NCBI GenBank assembly: GCA_963580285.1
Contig: CAUZLF010000709.1
Span: 1-64,000 of the forward strand
Source of the DNA: Lucinisca nassula
Lineage: Eukaryota; Mollusca; Bivalvia; Lucinida; Lucinidae
Direction: 5' to 3'
Length of the DNA: 64,000 nucleotides
Position numbers and translations under genes: made by a program. The notes below the pieces were generated by a model. The model had not been told where the DNA came from. It ran no database searches and was given only the letters and a program-made list of their open reading frames with translations. Positions 30,595 through 40,520 of the stretch are shown here, one piece after another (within the stretch, counting starts at the first letter, position 1; each line of letters starts with the position of its first letter).

Positions 30595-30870
30595 ATAAAC
30601 CACGACAGAAGAACCGCCTTGGTACGGCATAGTCCTCGCCCTTGGTTCGGTGTTTTAGACAAACAATTTGTTGAGTTCAGTCCGCATGAAGGATTTCTAG
30701 CTCATCAGTGCAACATCTCCGAGAACATAAAAATCGAACGGATACGATGAGGACTCGACAGTGAAATAACTGAAACTCCGAAGCAAGAGAAAACCAACAG
30801 TTGGCCTCCGGTGTGCCCGACCAGAGACCGAGAATTATGCACCAACCGACATAACAAAACTACAAAAATG
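30595..30870. repeat. unclassified dispersed repeat X, partial
   Basis: CACGACAGAAGAACCGCCTTGG, TTGAGTTCAGTCCGCATGAA and CATCTCCGAGAACATAAAAATC match 53330-53600. Confidence 0.6.
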
Positions 30871-31380
30871 TTTTATGGAGCCATCATAGAGCCTGAGGCC
30901 CGACCCGTCGTCGTGCATTTGATAAAGAAGGAAGGAAAGTTATCAACCGTGTATATCAGCACTGAAGCTATCACATTTTGGTTTGGAAAATATCCAGATT
31001 TGTTAGCAAATCGTTGCAACTGACTCATTGAAAAATATTAGAACACAATTACCTTTCATTCAATATGGTTAAAAGGCACTGCTATGGGGGAAAATGTTGC
31101 CCCTGCGTGCTGGCTCTAGGGTTTTTGACGGAAATTCAAGTAAAAAAAAAACATGTAAACTGCGCAAAGTTAAATACGAATACATGTATATGAGAACAAT
31201 TTAAACGGTATTTATGTTTTGGGAAAGATCCATGACCGATTTACCACCCTATACGTTTAGAGTTACTCGCTTCAACAGTTCTTGTGTTAACGGGGTTATG
31301 CTCTTGAAATGCAAGACATGGTATACCATAATACCATATGGTACTGGGTTTACCTCTTCGATAAGGGTAACCTAGTATGC
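30871..31380. other. no feature recognised
   Basis: A 50-codon open stretch (MFYGAIIEPEARPVVVHLIKK...) resembles nothing I know and lacks splice context. There is also a short local inverted pair, TGGTATACCATAATACCATA. Confidence 0.35.
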
Positions 31381-31388
31381 CATGATTA

Positions 31389-31441
31389 TCCAATCAGATT
31401 TCGCTTTAATGCGCAGGCGTTGAACTTCCGCCGCCATTTTG
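31389..31441 (+). promoter_or_regulatory. promoter-like patch (CCAAT box and YY1-type site)
   Basis: CCAATCAG (31390) and GCCGCCATTTTG (31431) lie within 55 bp, with relatively high CpG content between. These are the binding motifs of NF-Y and YY1 in animals. A possible donor (GAAAG|GTAACT) follows at about 31509. It could be the start of the small gene whose candidate coding exons lie at 34667-38727. The evidence is motifs only. Confidence 0.3.
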
Positions 31442-31554
31442 ATTCTGATTTTTACAGTTTCTGAAAGCTCAACGAACAAATTCCTACAATTTTAGTGTGT
31501 TTAAGGGAAAGGTAACTGTTTTCTTCTACTTTTTTCTGTTGGTCCCAAGTGGCT

Positions 31555-32712
31555 ATGTATACAACACCGAGTACGTGACAAGCAGTCGAGATTTATTGAG
31601 ACTTTCTGCAATATTACTCCACCGTCCACGTGTTCTCGGCAGCGGCACATACTTGGGTGATCATGAGCCGAACTGACCTCTTGAAGTTCGGTTTTTGCAC
31701 AGTTTTTCCACAGTTAAACATGACTGAGCACTAGAATAACATGTTCAAAAGCTTAATAATGTCTAGAAAGCTTATAAATGAAAGTAGTTGTGATGGCTAT
31801 ATAGCCCTTTATGGAAAGATAGAAAACTTCGCCAGACCAAAATTCGACCAGTCCCAGACAAACTATCCCAACGCTGCCGAAATACAACCTTGACTCTATC
31901 AACCTTGCATCTTGTTCTGCATTCATTTACCTTTACAACAATACTAATCTCTTTTTCTACCTCATTTATTTCTTCCAAAAAACGATTTTAAATTGTCTTA
32001 CATTCGTCAAAAATCTTTTCAACACACAACCTTTCGCAGCGGTTCCCGGTTTCGATATTACAACGCCGCACGCGCCGGTACAAGTCTGCCGGAATTTCCA
32101 GTTTATTTCCCGGCGAGTGTGGTGTTGTAATATCGAAGCCGGGAAGCACTGCGAAAGGTTGTGTGTTAGAAAGATTTTTGACGACTGTCAGGCAATTTAA
32201 AATCGCTTTTTGGAAAATTAGATAGAGAAAAGAGATTAGTATTTTTGTAAAGGTAAATGAATGCAGAACAAACGGATGCAAGGCTGATACAGCCCCGATT
32301 TGTATTTTGGCAGCGTTGGGATAGTTTGTCTGGGACTGATCGAATTTTGGTCTGGCGAAGTTTTCTATCTTTCCATAAAGGGGCTAGATATAGCCATCAC
32401 AACTGCTTTCATTTATAAGCTTTCTAGACATGGTTAAGCTTTTTGGACAGGTTATCTTAGTACTCAGTCATGTTTAACTGTGGAAAAACTGTGCAAAAAT
32501 CGAACTTCAAGAGGTCAGTTCAGCCTATGATCACTCACCTGAGTCCAGGCCCCAAGGGGCTATATAGCCATCACTTTAAGAAACGTTACTATCTATCTAT
32601 CTAAATAGTAACGTTTCTGATGTGTACCGCTGCCGAGAACACGTGGACGGTGGAGTAATATTGCAGAAAGTCTCAATAAATCTCGAATGCTTGTCACGTA
32701 CTCGGTGTTGTA
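31555..32712. repeat. 1.16-kb palindrome (foldback-like element)
   Basis: Two arms of about 530-600 bp mirror each other around about 32090. Matching landmarks are ACACCGAGTACGTGACAAGC / GCTTGTCACGTACTCGGTGT, ATAGAAAACTTCGCCAGACC / GGTCTGGCGAAGTTTTCTAT and CACAACCTTTCGCAGCGGTT / CACTGCGAAAGGTTGTGTG. The right arm holds an extra piece with its own hairpin, AGAAACGTTACTATCTATC ... AATAGTAACGTTTCT (32578-32640). No coding capacity. A foldback transposon or MITE with very long arms is the simplest reading. Confidence 0.85.
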
Positions 32713-32779
32713 TCTATCTATCTAAATAGCATTAGTGTTAACGTATTGACTTCTTGATACATCCTGAATGATAAAAAAT

Positions 32780-32956
32780 TAAACCTGTCCTATCCCTTAC
32801 CCCTATCTTTACTCACCCTAGCCGCTACCTAACCCCTAACACTAACCTCTACCCTATGATCCCACCTCCTACACTACCCTATCCTACCTCTACCCCACTT
32901 GCCCCTACTGCTACCTTACCCTTACTCCTATCATACCCTGCCCTATCCTACAGTAC
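32780..32956. repeat. CCTA-rich low-complexity tract
   Basis: About 175 bp almost free of G, made of CCCTA, CCTAAC and CTACC words (for example CCTAACCCCTAACACTAACC). It recalls a degenerate CCCTAA telomere-like array but has no regular period. Confidence 0.6.
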
Positions 32957-32959
32957 TAC

Positions 32960-33300
32960 TACAGCATTAAGGCTGTGCCTAAGTTCATATCAGTAAACTA
33001 CTCCATTTTCACTTCTAGAAACTGCAGATTCTCAGCAATAAGGTCAAACACATTTATTATTGCCCCTCCGAGTACGCCAAGCAGACAAAAATTCTCGTCG
33101 CATGTGGTTTTGATGTACCTGCTAGGGTCCATAATTGCTGAAATAAACAATTCTATTCTATTCTCATACACGGTACGGAGAATCAAGAATTGGGTTTTAT
33201 CTTTGCCTTTACGATCATCACCGGGATTCACCGGACAAATTATGGAAATGAACGGCATCAGAGGCAAGTGCACTAGCCACTGAGCTATACACCAGGACAT
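32960..33300 (-). mobile_element. tRNA-headed retroposon fragment
   Basis: On the minus strand the right end reads GTGTATAGCTCAGTGGCTAG then TGCACTTGCCTCTGATGCCG, an A-box-bearing tRNA-like head with a weak B box (GGTGAATCCC). The body contains AGAATAGAATAGAATTG. An open minus frame through it is not a recognisable protein. Confidence 0.45.
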
Positions 33301-34285
33301 GTGATATGGGAATATATGCATCATCTATTTGACACCCCCATGTTAAAACGCAGATTCAACAGGTTGAGAAGGTTCAGAGGATGGCTACCTGATGGACCTG
33401 CAGGCGATGGAGGAACAGAAGTAGTCAGAATCAGAATTGTTGCTTGTGACATGTCAAATGACATTCATTCACCAGGAGTGAGTGGCCATCGTTGGAGGCC
33501 CATCGCGAATAATCCTCATCAATCTTCTTTGTATAAGATAACTCTTCCACAATGTTTCTTAATCAAGATAAATTCTTGACCCTGTGGCTACTTCAACTTA
33601 AATAAGGGCATCAAAATTAAACATATCGAATGTACCAGGCCTGTAGTGATGCCCTGAAGAATTCTTTCTTCCATAGAACTATTCTTCAGTGGAATTTAGT
33701 CTTCCCTCTGTGGTAAATGCAAAAAGTGCAGAGGAGTTCAAAGCTAAAATTTGCACAAGCTGAAAGCAATGTCTCCAAAGTAACCTTCACGGTGCAGTCC
33801 AGTAACATTGCACACACATTAAGTTTTGATAACTCGTATGTGTGACTTTGTCAAAGCCAGAGCTATCGGAAACGCAGGATTCTGCGTATTTGACACCAAC
33901 TTTTTACCATTGGATGCATAAAATTCACTATTGGCGAAATTTTATGTACGCATGTTTTTATTGCGACACGCGTCCAAAATTACAGAAACGGTAAATATAG
34001 TAGCTTATTTAGGCCGCCTACGCAATAGCAGTAAAAGATCAAATGCAGAGCCGATTTTGTGTTGAAAGCACACGTGCCACAAATCAGTGACCTATATTGA
34101 TATTTTTGCACCAGCCAGCGCGAGAGACAATATTGGATGCAGCACATGTTAAAAACGATTGTACCTTTTTAATCTCGCCGCGCTAATCCGGATTAACATT
34201 AGTCGGTAACATATTACGTTTAGTTAAACCAGGGTTATGGCTAAGATGATATAATTAACGAATTACCGATGTCATGTATTTTTAG
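33301..34285. other. no gene recognised
   Basis: A 92-codon plus frame at 33301-33579 has no domain or splice support. The remainder is AT-rich unique sequence. Confidence 0.35.
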
Positions 34286-34480
34286 CTCACCGTCAGGTAG
34301 TGACGAGGTGAGCTTTTGGGATCACTTTTTGCCCGTTGTCCGTGTGTAAACAATTTCTTCAAACGACATCTCCTAAACCACTGATCAGATTCTGACCAAA
34401 CTTCAAAGGAATGATCCTTTGGTGGTCCCCTTTCAAAGTTGTTCAAATGGTTCCAGTCCGTTGCACATCTGCAGACTTGC
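34286..34480 (+). mobile_element. Helentron-like family L, 5'-end fragment
   Basis: TTTTAGCTCACCGTCAGGTAGTG, GTGAGCTTTTGGGATCAC and CAAACTTCAAAGGAATGATC match the 5' end of 50688-52439. The array and 3' end are absent. Confidence 0.7.
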
Positions 34481-34666
34481 CTACCCTTATGATTTGGTCG
34501 TAAGGCTTACTATTTTCATGTCCAAATTACGACCTTACGACCCCGGCCAAATTCCGTACGATTTTTGGTGTTTGTAAAAAAAAATTGGTAAATCGGCGCG
34601 ATTATCCCGGTTCGGTTCGGGTAAGCGCACGTTTACATACAGAAACGATCGTCGGATCATTGTCAG

Positions 34667-34795
34667 TTGTCATGCAACAGGCATCCCTATTTAGCTTTAT
34701 GCCCCGTGACCCAAAGAGGGTCATTGAAGTCATACTCCGGGTCATAATTGACGGCATGATCAAATGTTCCCTGAAAAAAGGGAAGCAACACACTG
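34667..34795 (+). CDS. candidate exon A of an unknown small gene (copy 1)
   Basis: Bounded by TTGTCAG on the left (a weak polypyrimidine tract) and ACTG|GTTAGT on the right. It reads VMQQASLFSFMPRDPKRVIE, then a hydrophobic-plus-basic stretch (VILRVIIDGMIKCSLKKGKQ). It is phase 1 at both ends if the left boundary is right, so it joins exon B with an Ala codon. An internal ATG (34672) could be the start. No family recognised. Evidence is frame, splice signals and consistency with neighbouring exons. Confidence 0.35.
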
Positions 34796-35508
34796 GTTAG
34801 TTTTAAAATACAGTACTCAGTGCCCAAGTCAAGCTCTGACAGTGTAATTATCCAAACAATGAACAAGTGATTTAAAAAGTATTTCTGCTCTAAAATACAT
34901 TGTGGGTTCTAGATTATAAGAATCTTATATGGGTGTAAGGGGTGGATTGAAAAATCCGTCCCGAGGGACACTGTCCGGCATCACGAGGCTTGACGTGTAG
35001 TTCATACAGTCATAAACACATTGTGTCACCTGATTTTCAGTTGCATCAAACATTAGGTTCTCTACAATCTGATAGGGCATTGGACTTACATACGGAAATC
35101 CTTTGACCCTAAAAGTGCCAGTTAGCAATTATCATCCGCTTTGTCATCTGCCGGTTAATTTGAAATAGAAGTGGAGACAATGATCAGGAATCAATATTGT
35201 AAAAGCAATCCCTGAGGATTGTTGCAAACAATGTGGACACAGATCAGATTGCTCCTCTAGGAGCAGTCTGATCAGGGTCCACACTATTTGCCTGGATGCA
35301 AAAATATGTTAGTACAGTTTGCAAAGAAGATTCAGCAGACGACACAGACAGCATTTTAAGATGAAGTTTTTCTTGGCAGCTTATATGGTAAAATTACAGC
35401 TTAACAAGGTAGGACAGTTTAGCTAGAGTAATGTCCCTTTGATTATGCATCTTCAACACTTGGCAGATTTATTATGAGGTTTAATATTGTCTTGTTCTTA
35501 CATTTTAG

Positions 35509-35589
35509 CAACTAGCGCAACATTACAGAGCCAAAGCCTTCATTTGACACCCAAATCAGCTGTATCAGGGACCACAGTACTTCCTGTCG
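35509..35589 (+). CDS. candidate exon B of the same gene (copy 1)
   Basis: Acceptor CATTTTAG, donor GTCG|GTAAGT. 81 bp, phase 1 to phase 1, encoding TSATLQSQSLHLTPKSAVSG then TTVLPV. Low-complexity Ser/Thr/Leu character. It joins in frame with the exon at 38645 through an Asp codon. Confidence 0.4.
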
Positions 35590-35606
35590 GTAAGTGAACA
35601 ACTTGA

Positions 35607-35920
35607 TTTGTTTGTTTGTTTGATTTGAAGTTTAACATCCCCGTCAACACTATATGTCATTTTGGTGATGCACTGCCAATTCTGTGGGACTTTTACCCGA
35701 CACTGAGATCAAATGACATCTCAAGCCCTACTGCCCAATAAAACCAATAGGGTTTATATGCATAGACGGTCCGACTGGTACCTCTTTTCCTGGACAGGCC
35801 TAGAAGCTCCAAGCAGTTTACCAGTACTCAAGTAAGGTCTGTTTCAGCTCTGAATGGAAGCATCTTGCAGCCCAATCTATTTCTTCAAGCCCCGATGGGA
35901 GGGGTCGGTTGTTTGATGAT
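35607..35920 (-). mobile_element. SINE family A copy in duplication copy 1
   Basis: TTTGTTTGTTTGTTTGATTT to AGCCCCGATGGGAGGGGTCG. A fragment of a plus-strand copy follows (35928-35966). It is duplicated at 37248-37561. Confidence 0.9.
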
Positions 35921-36307
35921 AATTAGACTGTCCATTGCATATAAGCCTTTTGGTTTCATTGGATGGTTGCCCGTTGTCCGTGTGTAAACAATTTCTTCAA
36001 ACGACATCTCCTCCTAAACCACTGATCGGATTCTGACCAAACTTCAAAGGAATGATCCTTTGGTGGTCCCCTTTCAAAGTTGTTCAAATGGTTCCAGTCC
36101 GTTGCACATCTGCAGACTTACCTACCCTTATGATTTGGTCGTAAGGCTTACTATTTTCATGTCCAAATTACGACCTTACGACCCCGGCCAAATTCCGTAC
36201 GATTTTTGGTGTTTGTAAAAAAAAATTGGTAAATCGGCGCGATTATCCCGGTTCGGTTCGGGTAAGCGCACGTTTACATACAGAAACGATCGTCGGATCA
36301 TTGTCAG

Positions 36308-36436
36308 TTGTCATGCAACAGGCATCCCTATTTAGCTTTATGCCCCGTGACCCAAAGAGGGTCATTGAAGTCATACTCCGGGTCATAATTGACGGCATGA
36401 TCAAATGTTCCCTGAAAAAAGGGAAGCAACACACTG
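36308..36436 (+). CDS. candidate exon A, duplicated copy 2
   Basis: Same sequence and splice signals as 34667-34795. Because all exon ends here are phase 1, inclusion of both copies would keep the frame. Confidence 0.3.
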
Positions 36437-37149
36437 GTTAGTTTTAAAATACAGTACTCAGTGCCCAAGTCAAGCTCTGACAGTGTAATTATCCAAACAA
36501 TGAACAAGTGATTTAAAAAGTATTTCTGCTCTAAAATACATTGTGGGTTCTAGATTATAAGAATCTTATATGGGTGTAAGGGGTGGATTGAAAAATCCGT
36601 CCCGAGGGACACTGTCCGGCATCACGAGGCTTGACGTGTAGTTCATACAGTCATAAACACATTGTGTCACCTGATTTTCAGTTGCATCAAACATTAGGTT
36701 CTCTACAATCTGATAGGGCATTGGACTTACATACGGAAATCCTTTGACCCTAAAAGTGCCAGTTAGCAATTATCATCCGCTTTGTCATCTGCCGGTTACT
36801 TTGAAATAGAAGTGGAGACGATGATCAGGAATCAATATTGTAAAAGCAATCCCTGAGGATTGTTGCAAACAATGTGGACACAGATCAGATTGCTCCTCTA
36901 GGAGCAGTCTGATCAGGGTCCACACTATTTGCCTGGATGCAAAAATATGTTAGTACAGTTTGCAAAGAAGATTCAGCAGACGACACAGACAGCATTTTAA
37001 GATGCGGTTTTTCTTGGCAGCTTATATGGTAAAATTACAGCTTAACAAGGTAGGACAGTTTAGCTAGAGTAATGTCCCTTTGATTATTCATCTTCAACAC
37101 TTGGCAGATTAATTATGAGGTTTAATATTGTCTTGTTCTTACATTTTAG

Positions 37150-37230
37150 CAACTAGCGCAACATTACAGAGCCAAAGCCTTCATTTGACACCCAAATCAG
37201 CTGTATCAGGGACCACAATACTTCCTGTCG
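37150..37230 (+). CDS. candidate exon B, duplicated copy 2
   Basis: Same as 35509-35589 with one visible coding change (GTA to ATA, Val to Ile). Splice signals are intact. Confidence 0.35.
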
Positions 37231-37247
37231 GTAAGTGAACAACTTGA

Positions 37248-37561
37248 TTTGTTTGTTTGTTTGATTTGAAGTTTAACATCCCCGTCAACACTATATGTCA
37301 TTTTGGTGATGCACTGCCAATTCTGTGGGACTTTTACCCGACACTGAGATCAAATGACATCTCAAGCCCTACTGCCCAATAAAACCAATAGGGTTTATAT
37401 GCATAGACGGTCCGACTGGTACCTCTTTTCCTGGACAGGCCTAGAAGCTCCAAGCAGTTTACCAGTACTCAAGTAAGGTCTGTTTCAGCTCTGAATGGAA
37501 GCATCTTGCAGCCCAATCTATTTCTTCAAGCCCCGATGGGAGGGGTCGGTTGTTTGATGAT
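37248..37561 (-). mobile_element. SINE family A copy in duplication copy 2
   Basis: Duplicate of 35607-35920. The plus-strand SINE in which the duplication breakpoint lies continues at 37567-37740 (CCGGGCTTGAGATGTCATTT onward). Confidence 0.9.
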
Positions 37562-37741
37562 AATTAGACTGTCCATTGCATATAAGCCTTTTGGTTTCAT
37601 TGGATGGCCGGGCTTGAGATGTCATTTTGTGTGTGACAGTGTCTGAGGAAAAAGTCTCACAAAATTGCAAGAATCGTCTCCAAAATGTCTTAAATAATGT
37701 TTACAGTGAGATTGAACATCAGTTCGTACAAACAAAATAAG

Positions 37742-37915
37742 CCCACCCCAGTAGCTCAGTCAAATGCATGTCTGACTGGTGATCAGGAGAATGCGGGTTT
37801 GATACTTGCTGGGTTGGCACCTTCTTTTGTGAAGGCTATCCTGAAATCTTCTCTACGGTCATTGTCTCCCTTCGGCTGATTCAAGGAGGGCAATTTGTAG
37901 TTTCTTGCGAAAAAA
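37742..37915 (+). mobile_element. tRNA-headed SINE fragment
   Basis: CCAGTAGCTCAGTCAAATGC (A-box region) and GCGGGTTTGATACTTGCTGG (weak B-box region), then TCCCTTCGGCTGATTCAAGG. It resembles a tRNA-derived head fused to a SINE body. A functional tRNA is unlikely because the stems do not pair. Confidence 0.5.
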
Positions 37916-38023
37916 TGTACACTGAACTGGTAAACAGATTACGTATAAGCCTGCCCAGGAAAGTATGGATAGGTAAACTGACTGGCTCAAAAATGATCTA
38001 AAATAGTGTTGACAGGGTCATTA

Positions 38024-38386
38024 AACACCAAAAAAGCAGGGTTCAACATTAACCCAAGACCCATGGACATTGTCTAGTGAAAAATTGGTTAGGTCTTGTA
38101 AGGTCAGTAGCTGGCTGGTCCGAATGGTCAAGTGAAAAATTTTAAACACCAAAACAGCAGGGTTCAACATTAACCCACGACCCATGGACATTGTCTAGTG
38201 AAAAGCTGGTTAGGTCTAGTAAGGTCAGTAGCTGGCTGGTCCGAATAGTCAAGTGAAAAATTTTAAACACCAAAACAGCAGGGTTCAACATTAACCCACG
38301 ACCCATGGACATTGTCTAGTGAAAAACTGGTTAGGTCTAGTAAGGTCAGTAGCTGGCTGGTCCGAATGGTCAAGTGAAATATTTGC
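38024..38386. repeat. three tandem 121-bp units
   Basis: Each unit contains CAGGGTTCAACATTAACCCA, CATGGACATTGTCTAGTGAA and AGTAGCTGGCTGGTCCGAAT. The unit matches the end of the TAGTA-flanked element at 43833-44361, so the array is a multiplied transposon end. Confidence 0.9.
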
Positions 38387-38644
38387 CACCTCAGTTATCA
38401 AGCCCTGTTTTAATCTCATTTACCAAAAACTGGGTTTCTGTTTTAAGTTTGTTGCAGTAGTTTTACTACTCCTGTAAATAGATAATACCATAATGATCCT
38501 GAGTATTGGTACAGACAGGCCTATGCAAACAGTGCAGAACCAGAGCAGTCTGATCAGGTTCTAAACTGATTGCCCAACTGGATCATGAAACAAATTTTAG
38601 TATGATTTTCATAATTTCTATTATTTCTATGTTTGTGTTTGTAG

Positions 38645-38727
38645 ATCCTACAATAGCTGAGGAAATTGAAAGACAAATTGCACCACTCTTGTCATCAGAT
38701 TTAGGCACCCTTGTTTCTCCTTATTAA
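38645..38727 (+). CDS. candidate terminal exon of the unknown small gene
   Basis: Acceptor TGTTTGTGTTTGTAG, then 83 bp that complete an Asp codon and encode PTIAEEIERQIAPLLSSDLG then TLVSPY and a TAA stop. The incoming phase matches exon B exactly. The helix-like AEEIERQIAPLL is acidic and amphipathic. No family recognised. A SINE sits 40 bp after the stop and an AATAAA lies at 39114-39119. Confidence 0.45.
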
Positions 38728-38767
38728 CTAGACATTTTCATTTTCTTTCAATAGATGTGCAGTGAGA

Positions 38768-39057
38768 TTTTTTTTTTTTTTTTAATGGTTGAAGAGGTTT
38801 AACGTCCCCGTCAACACTGTATAGGTCATTTTGGTGACATTGCTTCCCATTTTGTGGGACTTTTACCCTGACATTGAGATGAAATGACATCTCAAGCCCT
38901 GTCGCCCTGTGAAACCAATAGGGTTTATAAGCATGGACATTCCGACAGGCACCACTTTGCCAGGGCAGGCTTAGATCCTCTAAGCGGTTTACCAGTACTC
39001 GTTTGTGGTCGGTTTCAGCTCTGCGTGGACGCATCGTGCAGCCCATCTATTTCTTCA
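38768..39057 (-). mobile_element. SINE family A copy with 15-bp target duplication
   Basis: AGATGTGCAGTGAGA occurs immediately before (38753-38767) and after (39058-39072) this full-length copy. It is probably in the 3' untranslated region of the exon ending at 38727. Confidence 0.92.
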
Positions 39058-39113
39058 AGATGTGCAGTGAGAGAAAAATACTCAGAAAAAACACATAAGT
39101 GTTTGCCCTAGAT

Positions 39114-39119
39114 AATAAA
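39114..39119 (+). terminator. putative poly(A) signal
   Basis: AATAAA, 387 bp after the TAA at 38725-38727 and beyond the inserted SINE. Position fits, but this hexamer is common in AT-rich DNA. Confidence 0.3.
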
Positions 39120-39325
39120 CCAATCAGATCATTCGAATTTTACAAATGTTCAGTAGATTTAGTAGTGAAGACTCCTTATTTAGTCATGAAGAGACTCTTC
39201 ACCGTTAAATTTTCTGAAGCCTTGAAAATTCAAGTGATCAGAAATCGGTCTTCTCTGGCTTGTCATTTTTAAAAATGGCTCCAACATGACAGGTTTAATG
39301 CTGCTGTCACTTCGCTTACCGACGT

Positions 39326-39368
39326 CCGCCATTTTGTGAGGACACAACAGGAATGTTTAGTGACGTCA
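39326..39368 (+). promoter_or_regulatory. promoter-like patch upstream of the KDZ gene
   Basis: CCGCCATTTTG (YY1-type, 39326-39336) and a perfect CRE palindrome TGACGTCA (39361-39368) lie in a short CpG-rich stretch about 760 bp before the first ATG of the KDZ-like gene. Motif evidence only. Confidence 0.35.
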
Positions 39369-39534
39369 CGTATGACGACGCCGCACATGAGGTTGTAATC
39401 AACCAGTGCATTTATCAAACACACGATTGTATTCGATAAGGGGTTGGAACACCAGGGTCAGAACATAAATTTCTATCCCAAGGTAAAATCACGGATTTCC
39501 TTGTCTGGTGTGCAAGAAAAAAACGTCCAGTTGA

Positions 39535-39580
39535 GGTGGTTTTAATGAGTACCCACACCCGAGTACCCACAATTCATGCT
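39535..39580. mobile_element. MITE family A hairpin fragment
   Basis: TTGAGGTGGTTTTAATGAGTACCCACA, then a second GAGTACCCACAATTCATG: remains of a family-A core. Confidence 0.45.
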
Positions 39581-40117
39581 TTCTTTTTTGTTTATATACT
39601 GCGCCACCTTCTTTAGAGTATTATGTGCAGGGGCACTTATGAGGACAGGTGGACCAGGGACTAAACCCAGCCGGTCACTTTATCCTGACACCAATGAGAA
39701 TGAGAATACAACATATGTGTATAGTGCAAGGATACATTATCGGCTGTGAAGTGGCACTTCAATTTTCAAGGTTAACTGATACATTTATGCCAATTTGTGG
39801 GCAGTGCCCTTCTGAGCTCTGTTGAGTATAGTGTCCCATTTGGCAATTGCCTTATTGGGAAATGAATACACCTTCAAGTGAGGCAACTTCTGCAAATGAA
39901 TTTTTTGTCTCCAATGTCAATAGAGGCCAACTCTTAAAGGAAAGAATTTCCGCCTGATGAGCAAATTCTTTCATTTAAGAGTAGACCCATTTTCTGTGGG
40001 GCAGAGTTTATAGAATGGCAAACAAGAAGTCATAAAAGTTGTCTCCTTTTGAAAAATGGCTGAAAATCTGCCAGGTCTCTCCATTCTCCTTAATATATTG
40101 TTTTTATTTATTGCCAG
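39581..40117. other. no feature recognised
   Basis: Unique AT-rich sequence leading to the acceptor of the first coding exon; probably 5' untranslated or intronic. Confidence 0.4.
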
Positions 40118-40126
40118 TTCTCCAAA

Positions 40127-40331
40127 ATGAGACGATTCTCTTGTGAAAAGAAACCCCCTATGATTAAGAGACTGACCATACGTGGAAATCGGCAGAGAAC
40201 CACATCTTTTAGACTGCACCTTCCCAAAAATACCAATCCAAGAGCTTTAATGCCTGAAGGAAGTCATGCATCGTCTTCAACTCAGCCAGTGAATATGAAG
40301 TCATTGGAGTATTTCCATGAGGGGAATCCAG
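40127..40331 (+). CDS. KDZ-like gene, first coding exon
   Basis: Acceptor TTATTGCCAG (exon may begin at 40118), ATG at 40127, donor CCAG|GTAAAT in phase 1. It encodes a basic N-terminus, MRRFSCEKKPPMIKRLTIRG then NRQRTTSFRLHLPKN, as is usual before the CxC finger. The initiator could lie in an earlier exon, since the frame is open for three codons upstream of the ATG to the acceptor. Confidence 0.7.
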
Positions 40332-40520
40332 GTAAATACTAACAGTTTTTCTACTGATTTGTTGTTTATGCCCACCTGATTTATATCAGTTGGCTCAGAG
40401 CCAAAAAAAAAAAAATCTTGAGGACCTTCCCCTCTCAAATAACCAGAGCAAAAATGAAAGCGACAGCTGCTGCTTACACTCAAGTTAATATCATATGAAA
40501 TTTATGAAACTTTCCAATTT

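Larger units (their letters stand above)
34329..35966. repeat. tandem segmental duplication, copy 1
   Basis: Repeats at 35967-37607 with roughly ten substitutions and one 3-bp indel. It carries two candidate exons, a hairpin of the TTAA-MITE type and a SINE A copy. The junction lies inside SINE-derived sequence (GGTTTCATTGGATGG). Confidence 0.95.
35967..37607. repeat. tandem segmental duplication, copy 2
   Basis: Second copy, 1641 bp; see 34329-35966. Confidence 0.95.

Noticed and set aside
32998..33324. Minus-strand 108-codon frame
   Set aside because: Begins inside a tRNA-like head and runs through a retroposon-like body; no known domain.
34925..35128. Minus-strand frame with protein-like composition (MLTGTFRVKGFPYVSPMPYQ...)
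   Set aside because: It sits in an intron of the opposite-strand candidate gene and is repeated only through the local duplication; no family recognised. Kept as a weak possibility.
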